Positions 32,789 to 43,640 of a stretch of DNA of 64,000 nt are shown here, piece after piece. The translations under genes and the position numbers were made by a program. How positions within the stretch are numbered: the first letter of the stretch is position 1; every line of letters starts with the position of its first letter. The notes beneath the pieces are model-generated. The model was not told the DNA's origin and did not search any database. It worked only from the letters and a program-made list of their open reading frames with translations. The stretch comes from Drosophila persimilis (lineage: Eukaryota; Arthropoda; Insecta; Diptera; Drosophilidae): contig NW_020825453.1 of NCBI RefSeq assembly GCF_003286085.1, positions 121,252 to 185,251 on the forward strand. The letters run 5' to 3'.

Positions 32789-35700
32789 TTAGTACACAGC
32801 GTTCCAGGATATCTGGTTGTCAAGATGGTACCTCATGTTGCGGGCGTAGGCCTTAATGTCATCCATGGAGTCGTCATCTGTCCACATCTCATCGTCATCA
32901 TTTTCTTCATCCGTTTCAGGATCCGTCTCTGGAATGGCGGCTGGTGTTGGCCCTAACGTTTTTTGTGGTGGCTGTGATCGTGGTGGATTCTTTGACCGCC
33001 TGGCTGCTGGATCTGGGGCAACCACTGTTGCTGCTGCCATTGTTGGTGGATTTTCGGATGTTTCTGGAACTGCTGGAGTTGCCGTCACTGCCTGGGATTG
33101 GATGAGCGAGGTGAGTAGTGACATCATCGCTTCCAGCCTCTTTTCCAATCGCGTCATCCTCTGCGTATTCTCCAACAGTGCCTGGCTGCAGGATCCCTCG
33201 CAAGATTGGCGTTTCGGCTTCATCTTCTTCCGGGAGCGGTTGTTGGCAAGCTGCTGCTGCTGCTGTCGCTGTTGTTGTTGTTCGCGCTGCGGCTGCTGTT
33301 GCAGCTGCTGTAGCTGCTGCTGCTGTTGTGCCTGGGAACGGCTCAATGGCTGCTCTGGACGTCTGTTTTTATACCCGATACTCAAAATGAGTATTGGGGT
33401 ATATTAGATTTGTGGTAAAAGTGGATGTGTGTAACGTCCAGAAGGAATCGTTTCCGACCCTATAAAGTATATATATTCTTGATCAGCATCAATAGCCGAG
33501 TCGATTGAGCCCTGTCTGTCTGTCCGTCCGTCCGTCTGTCCGTCTGTCCGTCTGTCCGTCCCCTTCAGCGCCTAATGCTCAAAGACTATAAGAGCTAGAG
33601 CAACGATGTTTTGGATCCAGACTTCTGTGATATGTCACTGCTCCAAAAATATTTCAAAACTTTGCCCCGCCCACATCCGCCCCCACAAAAGCGAAAATCT
33701 GTGGCATCCACAATTTCGACGATACGAGAAAACTAAAAACGCAGAATCGTAGAAGATGACTATATCTTCTAGAGTGCAAAATCTGAACCAGATCGTATAA
33801 TTATTACAGCCAGAATCACGAAAACAATTTCACTCTTTCTCGCTCTGTCTCACTCTAACACACAGGTTTCATGGTCGGTTTTGCCAATTGCAAAATATGA
33901 GTTCAAGGATCTCAGAACCTATAAAAGCCAGAGCAACCCAATTTGGTATCCACACTCCTGTGATATCGGACCTTGACCGTTTCCTGTCCAAATTTCGCCA
34001 CACCCCCTTCCGCCCCCGCAAAGGACGAAAATCTGAGGCAACCACAAATCTCAGAGACTATTAAGGCTAGAGTAACCAAATTTGGTACACACACTCCTTT
34101 AAGATGTCACTATAAAACGTATATCTCAGAATTTCGCCCCACCCCCATCCGCCCCCACAAAGGACGAAAATCTGTTGCATCCACAATATTGCAGATTTGA
34201 GAAAACTAAAAACGCAGAATCATAGATAATGACCATATCTATTAGATTGCTGAATCTGGATCAGATCAGATCATTTTTATAGCCAAAAGGAACAAATCAA
34301 TTTGCAGTGGCTACGCAGCGCCCGACGTCACGCTCAGACTGATTTTCTGTCTCTCTCGCACGCACTCTTTGTCGTGTCGTTAAATATTAGCGGCGTCTGC
34401 CGGAGGAGAGCCATACTGACTTAGTATCGGGTATAACCTTAGAGTTGCGGTGTCCGCAGCAACTCACAACGTTCCCCCTCGTTTTAACTGTATTGGCGGC
34501 TGCTGCTGCTTCTGCTTCTGCTGATGTTGTTGTTGTCCTCTTCGTCGCCCAGGAGAGGAGACATTGAGTGGCGTCCATGCTGCCTGCTGCTGCTGTCCGC
34601 GCCAGGGATTGGCTGGCGTTTGAGCTGGCTGTTGCTGCTCCTGTCGGCGCCCTGGATGTGCTGGTGTTGTGCTTGCTGGTGGTGGCTGCTGCTCTGGCAA
34701 TGGCTGCAGAAGCGAGCTGCGCTTGCGACGCAACTCCTGCATGGCCACTCGGTGGGACAGAAGGCGGCCCCTTGCTGCCTTGAATGCCGGACATCCCTTG
34801 TAGGCGCTGATGTGGGCGGCCTGGCAATTGGCGCATTTAGGGGCGTCTGCCCTTGGCTTGGCACATGCCGTGGACGCGTGGGCACCCGCACACTTCATAC
34901 AGACGAATGAACGCCTGCAGTAGGTGCGGGTGTGCCCAAAAGCCTGACATCTGTGGCACTGGGCTGGGTCCACCGGCTTGGCCTGCCTTTCCACGGTCAC
35001 CAACTGGTTGCCCAGCTGGGTTAATTGGAGAACATCGTGGTGGCTTTCATCCGGCTTGGGGGCTATCTCCAACTCGAACTGGTCGAGTGGCTGTCCATCG
35101 GATCTCGCTTTAATGGCTCTAATAAATTTAACAGAATAACCCAATTCGGCCATCTGATTTTTTATTAGTTGGGTGCTTGTGGAGTGGTGGAGATCTCGCA
35201 CGACAATCCGTAGCCCACGGTCACTCTTGTGCTGGTGTGTGTAGTGGCCAGTCATCGCCTCGTTGCCGCCGCCATCGCCCAGGATTGCCATGATGGCATC
35301 CCTGGTAGCCATGTCGCGGGCCGGGATACGGACACCATTGCGGCTGATGAGCTTGGTGTGATAGCTACTTTTGCCCACCCTCGGGTCATTCTGCAGCTTG
35401 TCCATAATGGGAAAAATGTCGGGGCCAGCTGGCAGAATGATGGGGGGGGGGGGGGGGGGGAATAATTGTCGTTGGTTGGTGCTGTCGCTGCAGCATCCGA
35501 ATTTGTCTGGCATTGGGCATACTCAGGGCGGGCAGCTGGAGCAGCCCAACGCCGCCGCCGCCGCTGCTGCTGTGGGTTCCTGTGCCGCAGCTACTAGTTG
35601 CATTTGCAGGTGAGTGAGGTAGAGCTAGTGGAGCATTGGCAGTGGCAGGGGCAGTGGCATGGGCAGGGGTAGGGGCGGGGGCAGGGGGCATTTTGTGTAA

Positions 35701-36937
35701 TTGTCCGCTGATGTGTTGTTGTTGCTGGTTTGATTGTTGGTGATGGGGATGGTTTTGAATTTGGGGGATATGGGATTTGCTTGCCTGTTGGTTAGTTTCC
35801 CGCAGTCGTCGTTTGGCCGATGCATAATTGGCATCCAAATTGTCGTCGTCGTCATCGTCATCGTCATCAAACTCAACAACCATATCATCACTGTCATCAT
35901 CATCATCCACCTCGGCGCGGACGCGCTTCAGTGGCGAACGGGCCGCTGCAGCAGAGGTGGATGGGATATCATCGGTATTGGCTGTGTTTGTTGCCGTTGG
36001 CTGATGTTGTTGTTGTTGTTGTTGTTGATGTGTTTGCTGCTGCTGATGTTCCTCTGGCGGCGGTGGTGGGGGGGGTCCGCCTGTTAACATTGCTGTTAAC
36101 AGGCATCGTCTGGCTGCCGACGTAATAGTAGTTGTCGTTTTTTGATGTCGCTGTTTGTGTGCTGATGTATGTCATCATTGTATTTGTGGTTGTGGTATTG
36201 GCTGTGTGCATTGCATTTGGAACCGCTGCTGTGGCCGATCGAGCGGGGTTTGTGCCATGGCTGTGGTTCGAGTTCGAACTCTTCTGTTGGCTGCTGTTCG
36301 TGCAGAGGCTGCTGTACGAGGTCGTTACCCGCTCTCTCTTTGCGCTCTCTCTCGCTCCTTGCTGTTTCCGGCTCTCTCCACACGATGCATCGGCATACGG
36401 TGCATCGATACGTGTCTGTGTGTGTTGGAGTGTGGGAAGCGGAATTATTGGCGCGCTTGGTACCGCTAGGCTTGGCTTGGCTTGACATAGCGGTGCTTGA
36501 CATAGCGGTGCTTTGGCTGACGCCGCTGCCGCTGCCGACGCCGCCAATGCCTCAAGCCGGCGACTACCGCTGCTGCTGCTGATGTTCTGCTGCTGCTGCT
36601 GCTGGCGTTCCTGGGTATGGACCGCCTCCACCCAGTCGCCGATCTGGAACTGCTCCTGGCTGGTGAGATTGGGAATGGCCGCCCAGCTGTTGGGGCAGGG
36701 CAGGTCGGGGATGGGGCTTGTGGCCGGCGTGGCCGTGATGGTGGTGTCGGTATTTGTGGACCTCACATACCCGGTAATGGTGGCTGGCGCCGGTCCAGGA
36801 ATTGGAGGAAGTGCCTCCAACCAGGTGGCAGAGTCGGAGCTGGTAGTGGAAATGGCTGATTTGGGGCGATCCCTGGCTGTGACGCCGTGTGGTCCTCGTC
36901 GTCGTCGTCCTCTTCTGGCAGTGGATCCGCGTGGCAT
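32789..36937 (-). pseudogene. gag: Gag of gag-only element B2, split by a DINE-1-like insertion
   Basis: Same domain order as B1, starting at ATG 36937. Breaks: a 5-bp deletion near 36140 relative to B1 that shifts the frame before the poly-Gln region; a 19-base C-homopolymer (35442-35460) that puts the conserved block out of frame with what precedes it; and a DINE-1-like insertion (33370-34481) in the Gln-rich region after the knuckles. The three CCHC knuckles (within 34770-34960) are intact, as is the stretch from the homopolymer to the insertion. The C-terminal Gln-rich and acidic tail continues on the far side of the insertion (32789-33369). Confidence 0.8.
33370..34481 (+). mobile_element. 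DINE-1-like element, copy 3
   Basis: Inserted in a T-run within B2 gag; B1 and B3 show the empty site (GTTTTTTTAACTG). It has complete ends, terminal hairpin and GTCT/GTCC repeat. A 2-bp deletion in the first internal GGGCGAAAATC block distinguishes it from the other copies. Confidence 0.92.
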
Positions 36938-37192
36938 AGCTGCGCTGGATTGGCTTTGGTTGGATTTGGTAATAAATTATTCGACCGACGCGAGTGGAGT
37001 TTTTGTCAAGTCAGATTGTTCACGCAGTTTGTTTTTTTTCAATATATACCCGCTTTGGGTTGAGGGCTCTCAGTGCTCCAACTGGGGAGGGGCTGAGAGG
37101 CTGGGGTATGAGCCGCCAGCAACCAAGCGCGTTGCTTTATTAATTTCAGTTTGTGGGCAGTATATGTCTTAATATTAATATATGTACATTTT
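36938..37192 (-). other. 5' UTR of B2
   Basis: 255 bp, almost identical to 30245-30495. It ends at the T-tract in which a DINE-1-like copy is inserted, so that copy marks the B2/B3 element boundary. Confidence 0.55.
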
Positions 37193-38296
37193 TATACCCG
37201 ATACTCAAAATGAGTATTGGGGTATATTAGATTTGTGGTAAAAGTGGATGTGTGTAACGTCCAGAAGGAATCGTTTCCGACCCTATAAAGTATATATATT
37301 CTTGATCAGCATCAATAGCCGAGTCGATTGAGCCCTGTCTGTCTGTCCGTCCGTCCGTCTGTCCGTCTGTCCGTCCCCTTCAGCGCCTAATGCTCAAAGA
37401 CTATAAGAGCTAGAGCAACGATGTTTTGGATCCAGACTTCTGTGATATGTCACTGCTCCAAAAATATTTCAAAACTTTGCCCCGCCCACTTCCGCCCCCA
37501 CAAAGGGCGAAAATCTGTGGCATCCACAATTTCGACGATACGAGAAAACTAAAAACGCAGTATCGTAGAAGATGACTATATCTTCTAGAGTGCAAAATCT
37601 GAACCAGATCGTATAATTATTACAGCCAGAATCACGAAAACAATTTCACTCTTTCTCGCTCTGTCTCACTCTAACACACAGGTTTCATGGTCGGTTTTGC
37701 CAATTGCAAAATATGAGTTCAAGGATCTCAGAACCTATAAAAGCCAGAGCAACCAAATTTGGTATCCACACTCCTGTGATATCGGACCTTGACCGTTTCC
37801 TGTCCAAATTTCGCCACACCCCCTTCCGCCCCCGCAAAGGACGAAAATCTGAGGCAACCACAAATCTCAGAGACTATTAAGGCTAGAGTAACCAAATTTG
37901 GTGCACACACTCCTTTAAGATGTCACTATAAAACGTATATCTCAGAATTTCGCCCCACCCCCATCCGCCACCACAAAGGACGAAAATCTGTTGCATCCAC
38001 AATATTGCAGATTTGAGAAAACTAAAAACGCAGAATCATAGATAATGACCATATCTATTAGACTGCTGAACCTGGATCAGATCAGACCATTTTTTAGCCA
38101 AAAGGAACAAATCAATTTGCAGTGGCTACGCAGCGCCCGACGTCACGCTCAGACTGATTTTCTGTCTCTCTCGCACGCACTCTTTGTCGTGTCGTTAAAT
38201 ATTAGCGGCGTCTGCCGGAGGAGAGCCATACTGACGTAGTATCGGGTATAACCTTAGAGTTGCGGTGTCCGCAGCAACTCACAACGTTCCCCCTCG
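37193..38296 (+). mobile_element. DINE-1-like element, copy 4
   Basis: Complete copy inserted precisely in the T-tract that separates B2 from B3 (TATGTACATTTT before it, TTTTTGTTTG after it). It has the standard ends and hairpin, with a few private changes such as GACGTAGTATCGGG near the right end. Confidence 0.92.
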
Positions 38297-40008
38297 TTTT
38301 TGTTTGTTTTTACAATTCAACTTTAAACGACACTCAAACACACTGGTACATTTGATGGCACAATAATTTACAAACATATAAACTGCAGCAACGAAACACT
38401 TGTAACCTCGACTAGGCCCGCAGTCAGCAGGGGGGGAAAGGGAAAAAGAGAAAAAGAGAGAGACAAAATATTCGGCACTTTGACGGAGGGACTAAACCTC
38501 AAACACGACTCGACTCCACAACGTTCACGACACGACTTTTCATTTGGATAGAGATCCAGACTCAAGACCATTCCACGATCGGGGCAAAAGGCTCCAAAAG
38601 TACGAATTGTCAAGAGGGTGTCAAGTGTGTGTGTGTGGTGTGAGTCAAGAAAGTAAAGTGGGGCCACGCTCAAAAGTATGCTGTCTTTTCTTTGTAATTC
38701 TCCCTAACTTAAAAGAAGGGGTTAAAGAAATGAGATCGAAACTTCAGAAAGTGCAGTGTTGCAACACGTAGTCAATTGAGGAATAGATAGAGAGAAAAGG
38801 TAAACAATGCAGGTGCTTTGCTTGGAAAATAAGAGGAAAGACACTAAACTAAATAAAAAGAGACAAGCACTTGCAGAAATAACAATACAGATAAGTAGTA
38901 GACTGGAGTGAGGACGACGGAAAAACAGGTAATAAAAGAGATACTACACTGGAACAAAGACGAGACAAAACAGGTAAAATTGATTTCCGTTTACAATATT
39001 ACAATAAACATAACAATTTAAAATAATGTCTATATCTTTTTCTATAATTACAAGGAAGACAAGAAGCAACGGCCGGCATAGCAAAACACAATGCTTGTAA
39101 AGACATTGCGTTGCATACCGGCCGACCCCGTCGTCCCCCCTGCTCATCGAAATTGGCGTCATCCGAAGTCGTCAGAAGTAGCTGCAATTAGCACCTCGTC
39201 GTCGTTGTGGCTGTGGCTGCCCTCTTGGAGAACCAGTGGCACTGGTCCGTCCACCAGCTGGGAGCCAGGAGTAGACGGCACACATATTACTGTGGCGACA
39301 CAGGTCCGGCCGCCAAAGTGAAATGGATGTGAGTGTGTGTGTGCGTCGGCAATTGTGGCCCTAATGTAGAGCGAGTGGCACTGGTCCGGCCACCAGCTGT
39401 GGGCAATGGTGGACAATGACACGCCTACTCGAACGGCACAGGTCCGGCCGCCCAAGTGTAATGGATGTGTGTGTGTGTGTGTCTGAATGGCTGGCGGTAA
39501 GTATTTTGAGAGCCCTTTTTAATCGTATGTGTGGCTGATGGATTTTTCCTTTTCCAGGACCATAGGGCACTCTGAATGCCATGGCACTGGATCCGGCCAC
39601 CAACTAAGGACGATGGCGGACAACGACACACCTACTCGAACGGCACAGGTCCGGCCGCCCAAGTGTAATGGATGTTTGTGTGTGTGTGTCTGAATGGCTG
39701 GCGGTAGGTATTTTGAGAGCCCTTTTTAATCGTATGTGTGGCTGATGGATTTTTCCTTTTCCAGGACCATAGGGCACTCTGAATGCCATGGCACTGGATC
39801 CGGCCACCAACTAAGGACGATGGCGGACACGACACACATCTACTCGAACGGCACAGGTCCGGCCGCCCAAGTGTAATGGATGTTTGTGTGTGTTTATGTT
39901 TTATTTAATGGCTTTGATGGCTGCAGCGTCCGTTGTTCATTTTTGTTGTGGCATGCGAGTGATATGCATTTGTCATTTAATCCAATGCAGTGGCAGAGAT
40001 GTGTCCAA
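38297..40008 (-). other. 3' UTR of B3, with internal deletion
   Basis: Follows the B2 3' UTR but lacks about 370 bp. At 38713/38714 the sequence jumps from CCTAACTTAAAA to GAAGGGGTTAAAG, removing the hairpin and G-run present in B1, B2 and B4. It retains the intron-like blocks (38974-39054, with the acceptor changed to CAAG) and two 207-bp modules with introns at 39497-39557 and 39704-39764. Confidence 0.6.
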
Positions 40009-43000
40009 TTAGTACACAGCGTTCCAGGATATCTGGTTGTCAAGATGGTACCTCATGTTGCGGGCGTAGGCCTTAATGTCATCCATGGAGTCGTCATCTG
40101 TCCACATCTCATCGTCATCATTTTCTTCATCCGTTTCAGGATCCGTCTCTGGAATGGCGGCTGGTGTTGGCCCTAACGTTTTTTGTGGTGGCTGTGATCG
40201 TGGTGGATTCTTTGACCGCCTGGCTGCTGGATCTGGGGCAACCACTGTTGCTGCTGCCATTGTTGGTGGATTTTCGGATGTTTCTGGAACTGCTGGAGTT
40301 GCCGTCACTGCCTGGGATTGGATGAGCGAGGTGAGTAGTGACATCATCGCTTCCAACCTCTTTTCCAATCGCGTCATCCTCTGCGTATTCTCCAACAGTG
40401 CCTGGCTGCAGGATCCCTCGCAAGATTGGCGTTTCGGCTTCATCTTCTGCCGGGAGCGGTTGTTGGCAAGCTGCTGCTGCTGCTGTCGCTGTTGTTGTTG
40501 TTCGCGCTGCGGCTGCTGTTGCAGCTGCTGTAGCTGCTGCTGCTGTTGTGCCTGGGAACGGCTCAATGGCTGCTCTGGACGTCGTCGCCCTGTTTTTTTA
40601 ACTGTATTGGCGGCTGCTGCTGCTTCTGCTTCTGCTGATGTTGTTGTTGTCCTCTTCGTCGCCCAGGAGAGGAGACATTGAGTGGCGTCCATGCTGCCTG
40701 CTGCTGCTGTCCGCGCCAGGGATTGGCTGGCGTTTGAGCTGGCTGTTGCTGCTGCTGTCGGCGCCCTGGATGTGCTGGTGTTGTGCTTGCTGGTGGTGGC
40801 TGCTGCTCTGGCAATGGCTGCAGAAGCGAGCTGCGCTTGCGACGCAACTCCTGCATGGCCACTCGGTGGGACAGAAGGCGGCCCCTTGCTGCCTTGAATG
40901 CCGGACATCCCTTGTAGGCGCTGATGTGGGCGGCCTGGCAATTGGCGCATTTAGGGGCGTCTGCCCTTGGCTTGGCACATGCCGTGGACGCGTGGGCACC
41001 CGCACACTTCATACAGACGAATGAACGCCTGCAGTAGGTGCGGGTGTGCCCAAAAGCCTGACATCTGTGGCACTGGGCTGGGTCCACCGGCTTGGCCTGC
41101 CTTTCCACGGTCACCAACTGGTTGCCCAGCTGGGTTAATTGGAGAACATCGTGGTGGCTTTCATCCGGCTTGGGGGCTATCTCCAACTCGAACTGGTCGA
41201 GTGGCTGTCCATCGGATCTCGCTTTAATGGCTCTAATAAATTTAACAGAATAACCCAATTCGGCCATCTGATTTTTTATTAGTTGGGTGCTTGTGGAGTG
41301 GTGGAGATCTCGCACGACAATCCGTAGCCCACGGTCACTCTTGTGCTGGTGTGTGTAGTGGCCAGTCATCGCCTCGTTGCCGCCGCCATCGCCCAGCATT
41401 GCCATGATGGCATCCCTGGTAGCTATGTCGCGGGCCGGGATACGGACACCATTGCGGCTGATGAGCTTGGTGTGATAGCTACTTTTGCCCACCCTCGGGT
41501 CATTCTGCAGCTTGTCCATAATGGGAAAAATGTCGGGGACAGCTGGCAGAATGATGGGGGGGGGGGGGGGGGGGGGAATAATCCGTAGCCCACGGTCACT
41601 CTTGTGCTGGTGTGTGTAGTGGCCAGTCATCGCCTCGTTGCCGCCGCCATCGCCCAGGATTGCCATGATGGCATCCCTGGTAGCCATGTCGCGGGCCGGG
41701 ATACGGACACCATTGCGGCTGATGAGCTTGGTGTGATAGCTACTTTTGCCCACCCTCGGGTCATTCTGCAGCTTGTCCATAATGGGAAAAATGTCGGGGA
41801 CAGCTGGCAGAATGATGGGGGGGGGGGGGGGGGAATAATTGTCGTTGGTTGGTGCTGTCGCTGCAGCATCCGAATTTGTCTGGCATTGGGCATACTCAGG
41901 GCGGGCAGCTGGAGCAGCCCAACGCCGCCGCCGCCGCTGCTGCTGTGGGTTCCTGTGCCGCAGCTACTAGTTGCATTTGCAGGTGAGTGAGGTAGAGCTA
42001 GTGGAGCAGTGGCAGGGGCAGGGGCAGGGGCGGGGGCAGGGGCAGGGGCGGGGGCAGGGGCATTTTGTGTAATTGTCCGCTGATGTTGTTGTTGTTGCTG
42101 GTTTGATTGTTGGTGATGGGGATGGTTTTGAATTTGGGGGATATGGGATTTGCTTGCCTGTTGGTTAGTTTCCCGCAGTCGTCGTTTGGCCGATGCATAA
42201 TTGGCATCCAAATTGTCGTCGTCGTCATCGTCATCGTCATCAAACTCAACAACCATATCATCACTGTCATCATAGTCATCATCATCATCCACCTCGGCGC
42301 GGACGCGCTTCAGTGGCGAACGGGCCGCTGCAGCAGAGGTGGATGGGATATCATCGGTATTGGCTGTGTTTGTTGCCGTTGGCTGATGTTGTTGTTGTTG
42401 TTGTTGTTGATGTGTTTGCTGCTGCTGATGTTCCTCTGGCGGCGGTGGTGGGGGGGGTCCGCCTGTTAACATTGCTGTTAACAGGCATCGTCTGGCTGCC
42501 GACGTAATAGTAGTTGTCGTTTTTTGATGTCGCTGTTTGTGTGCTGATGTATGTCATCATTGTATTTGTGGTTGTGGTATTGGCTGTGTGCATTGCATTT
42601 GGAACCGCTGCTGTGGCCGATCGAGCGGGGTTTGTGCCATGGCTGTGGTTCGAGTTCGAACTCTTTTGTTGGCTGCTGTTCGTGCAGAGGCTGCTGTCGT
42701 TACCGCTCTCTCTTTGCGCTCTCTCTCGCTCCTTGCTGTTTCCGGCTCTCTCCACACGATGCATCGGCATACGGTGCATCGATACGTGTCTGTGTGTGTT
42801 GGAGTGTGGGAAGCGGAATTATTGGCGCGCTTGGTACCGCTAGGCTTGGCTTGGCTTGACATAGCGGTGCTTGACATAGCGGTGCTTTGGCTGACGCCGC
42901 TGCCGCTGCCGACGCCGCCAATGCCTCAAGCCGGCGACTACCGCTGCTGCTGCTGATGTTCTGCTGCTGCTGCTGCTGGCGTTCCTGGGTATGGACCGCC

Positions 43001-43398
43001 TCCACCCAGTCGCCGATCTGGAACTGCTCCTGGCTGGTGAGATTGGGAATGGCCGCCCAGCTGTTGGGGCAGGGCAGGTCGGGGATGGGGCTTGTGGCCG
43101 GAGTGGCGGTGATGGTGGTGTCGGCATTTGTGGTCCTCACATACCCGGTAATGGTGGCTGGAGCCGGTCCAGGAATTGGAGGAAGTGCCTCCAACCAGGT
43201 GGCGGAGTCGGTGGATTGGCGTCTCAGTATCGCTGCGTTTGCCACGGTGCCGGTGGCTGCGCTGTCGGCGCTGGCTTCGCCGTCGGCGGCGCTATCGGAG
43301 CTGGTAGTGGAAATGGCTGATTTGGGGCGATCCCTGGCTGTGACGCCGTGTGGTCCTCGTCGTCGTCGTCCTCTTCTGGCAGTGGATCCGCGTGGCAT
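40009..43398 (-). pseudogene. gag: Gag of gag-only element B3, with internal tandem duplication
   Basis: Starts at ATG 43398. Compared with B1 and B2 it carries an extra 90 bp near 43205-43300 (30 residues rich in Ala, Ser and Asp). It shares the 5-bp deletion of B2 in the Ser/Thr-rich region. A 261-bp in-frame tandem duplication (41321-41581 and 41582-41842) repeats the DPRVGKSSYHTK block together with its proline homopolymer. The two C-homopolymers are 21 and 17 bases; the 17-base one is out of frame. A shorter T-run near 40592 (7 instead of 8) shifts the frame after the knuckles. The CCHC knuckles (within 40885-41075) and acidic C-terminus are intact. Confidence 0.8.
41321..41842 (-). repeat. 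261-bp in-frame tandem duplication within B3 gag
   Basis: Two adjacent copies, differing at a few sites, of the segment from the poly-Pro tract to RGLRI. The joint lies at the G-run (GGGGGAATAATCC), which suggests slippage or unequal exchange anchored at the homopolymer. 261 is a multiple of three, so it adds 87 residues without changing frame. Confidence 0.85.
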
Positions 43399-43640
43399 AG
43401 CTGCGCTGGATTGGCTTTGGTTGGATTTAGTAATAAATTATTCGACCGACGCGAGTGGAGTTTTTGTCAATTCAGATTGCTCTTTTTTTTCCAATATATA
43501 CCCGCTTTGGGTTGAGGGCTCTCAGTGCTCCAACTGGGGAGGGGCTGAGAGGCTGGGGTATGAGCCGCCAGCAACCAAGCGCGTTGCTTTATTAATTTCA
43601 GTTTGTGGGCAGTATATGTCTTAATATTAATATATGTACA
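43399..43640 (-). other. 5' UTR of B3
   Basis: Matches the B1 and B2 5' UTRs but lacks about 13 bp near 43482 (CACGCAGTTTG region). It ends at an 8-T tract (43641-43648), the 3' tail of B4. Confidence 0.55.
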
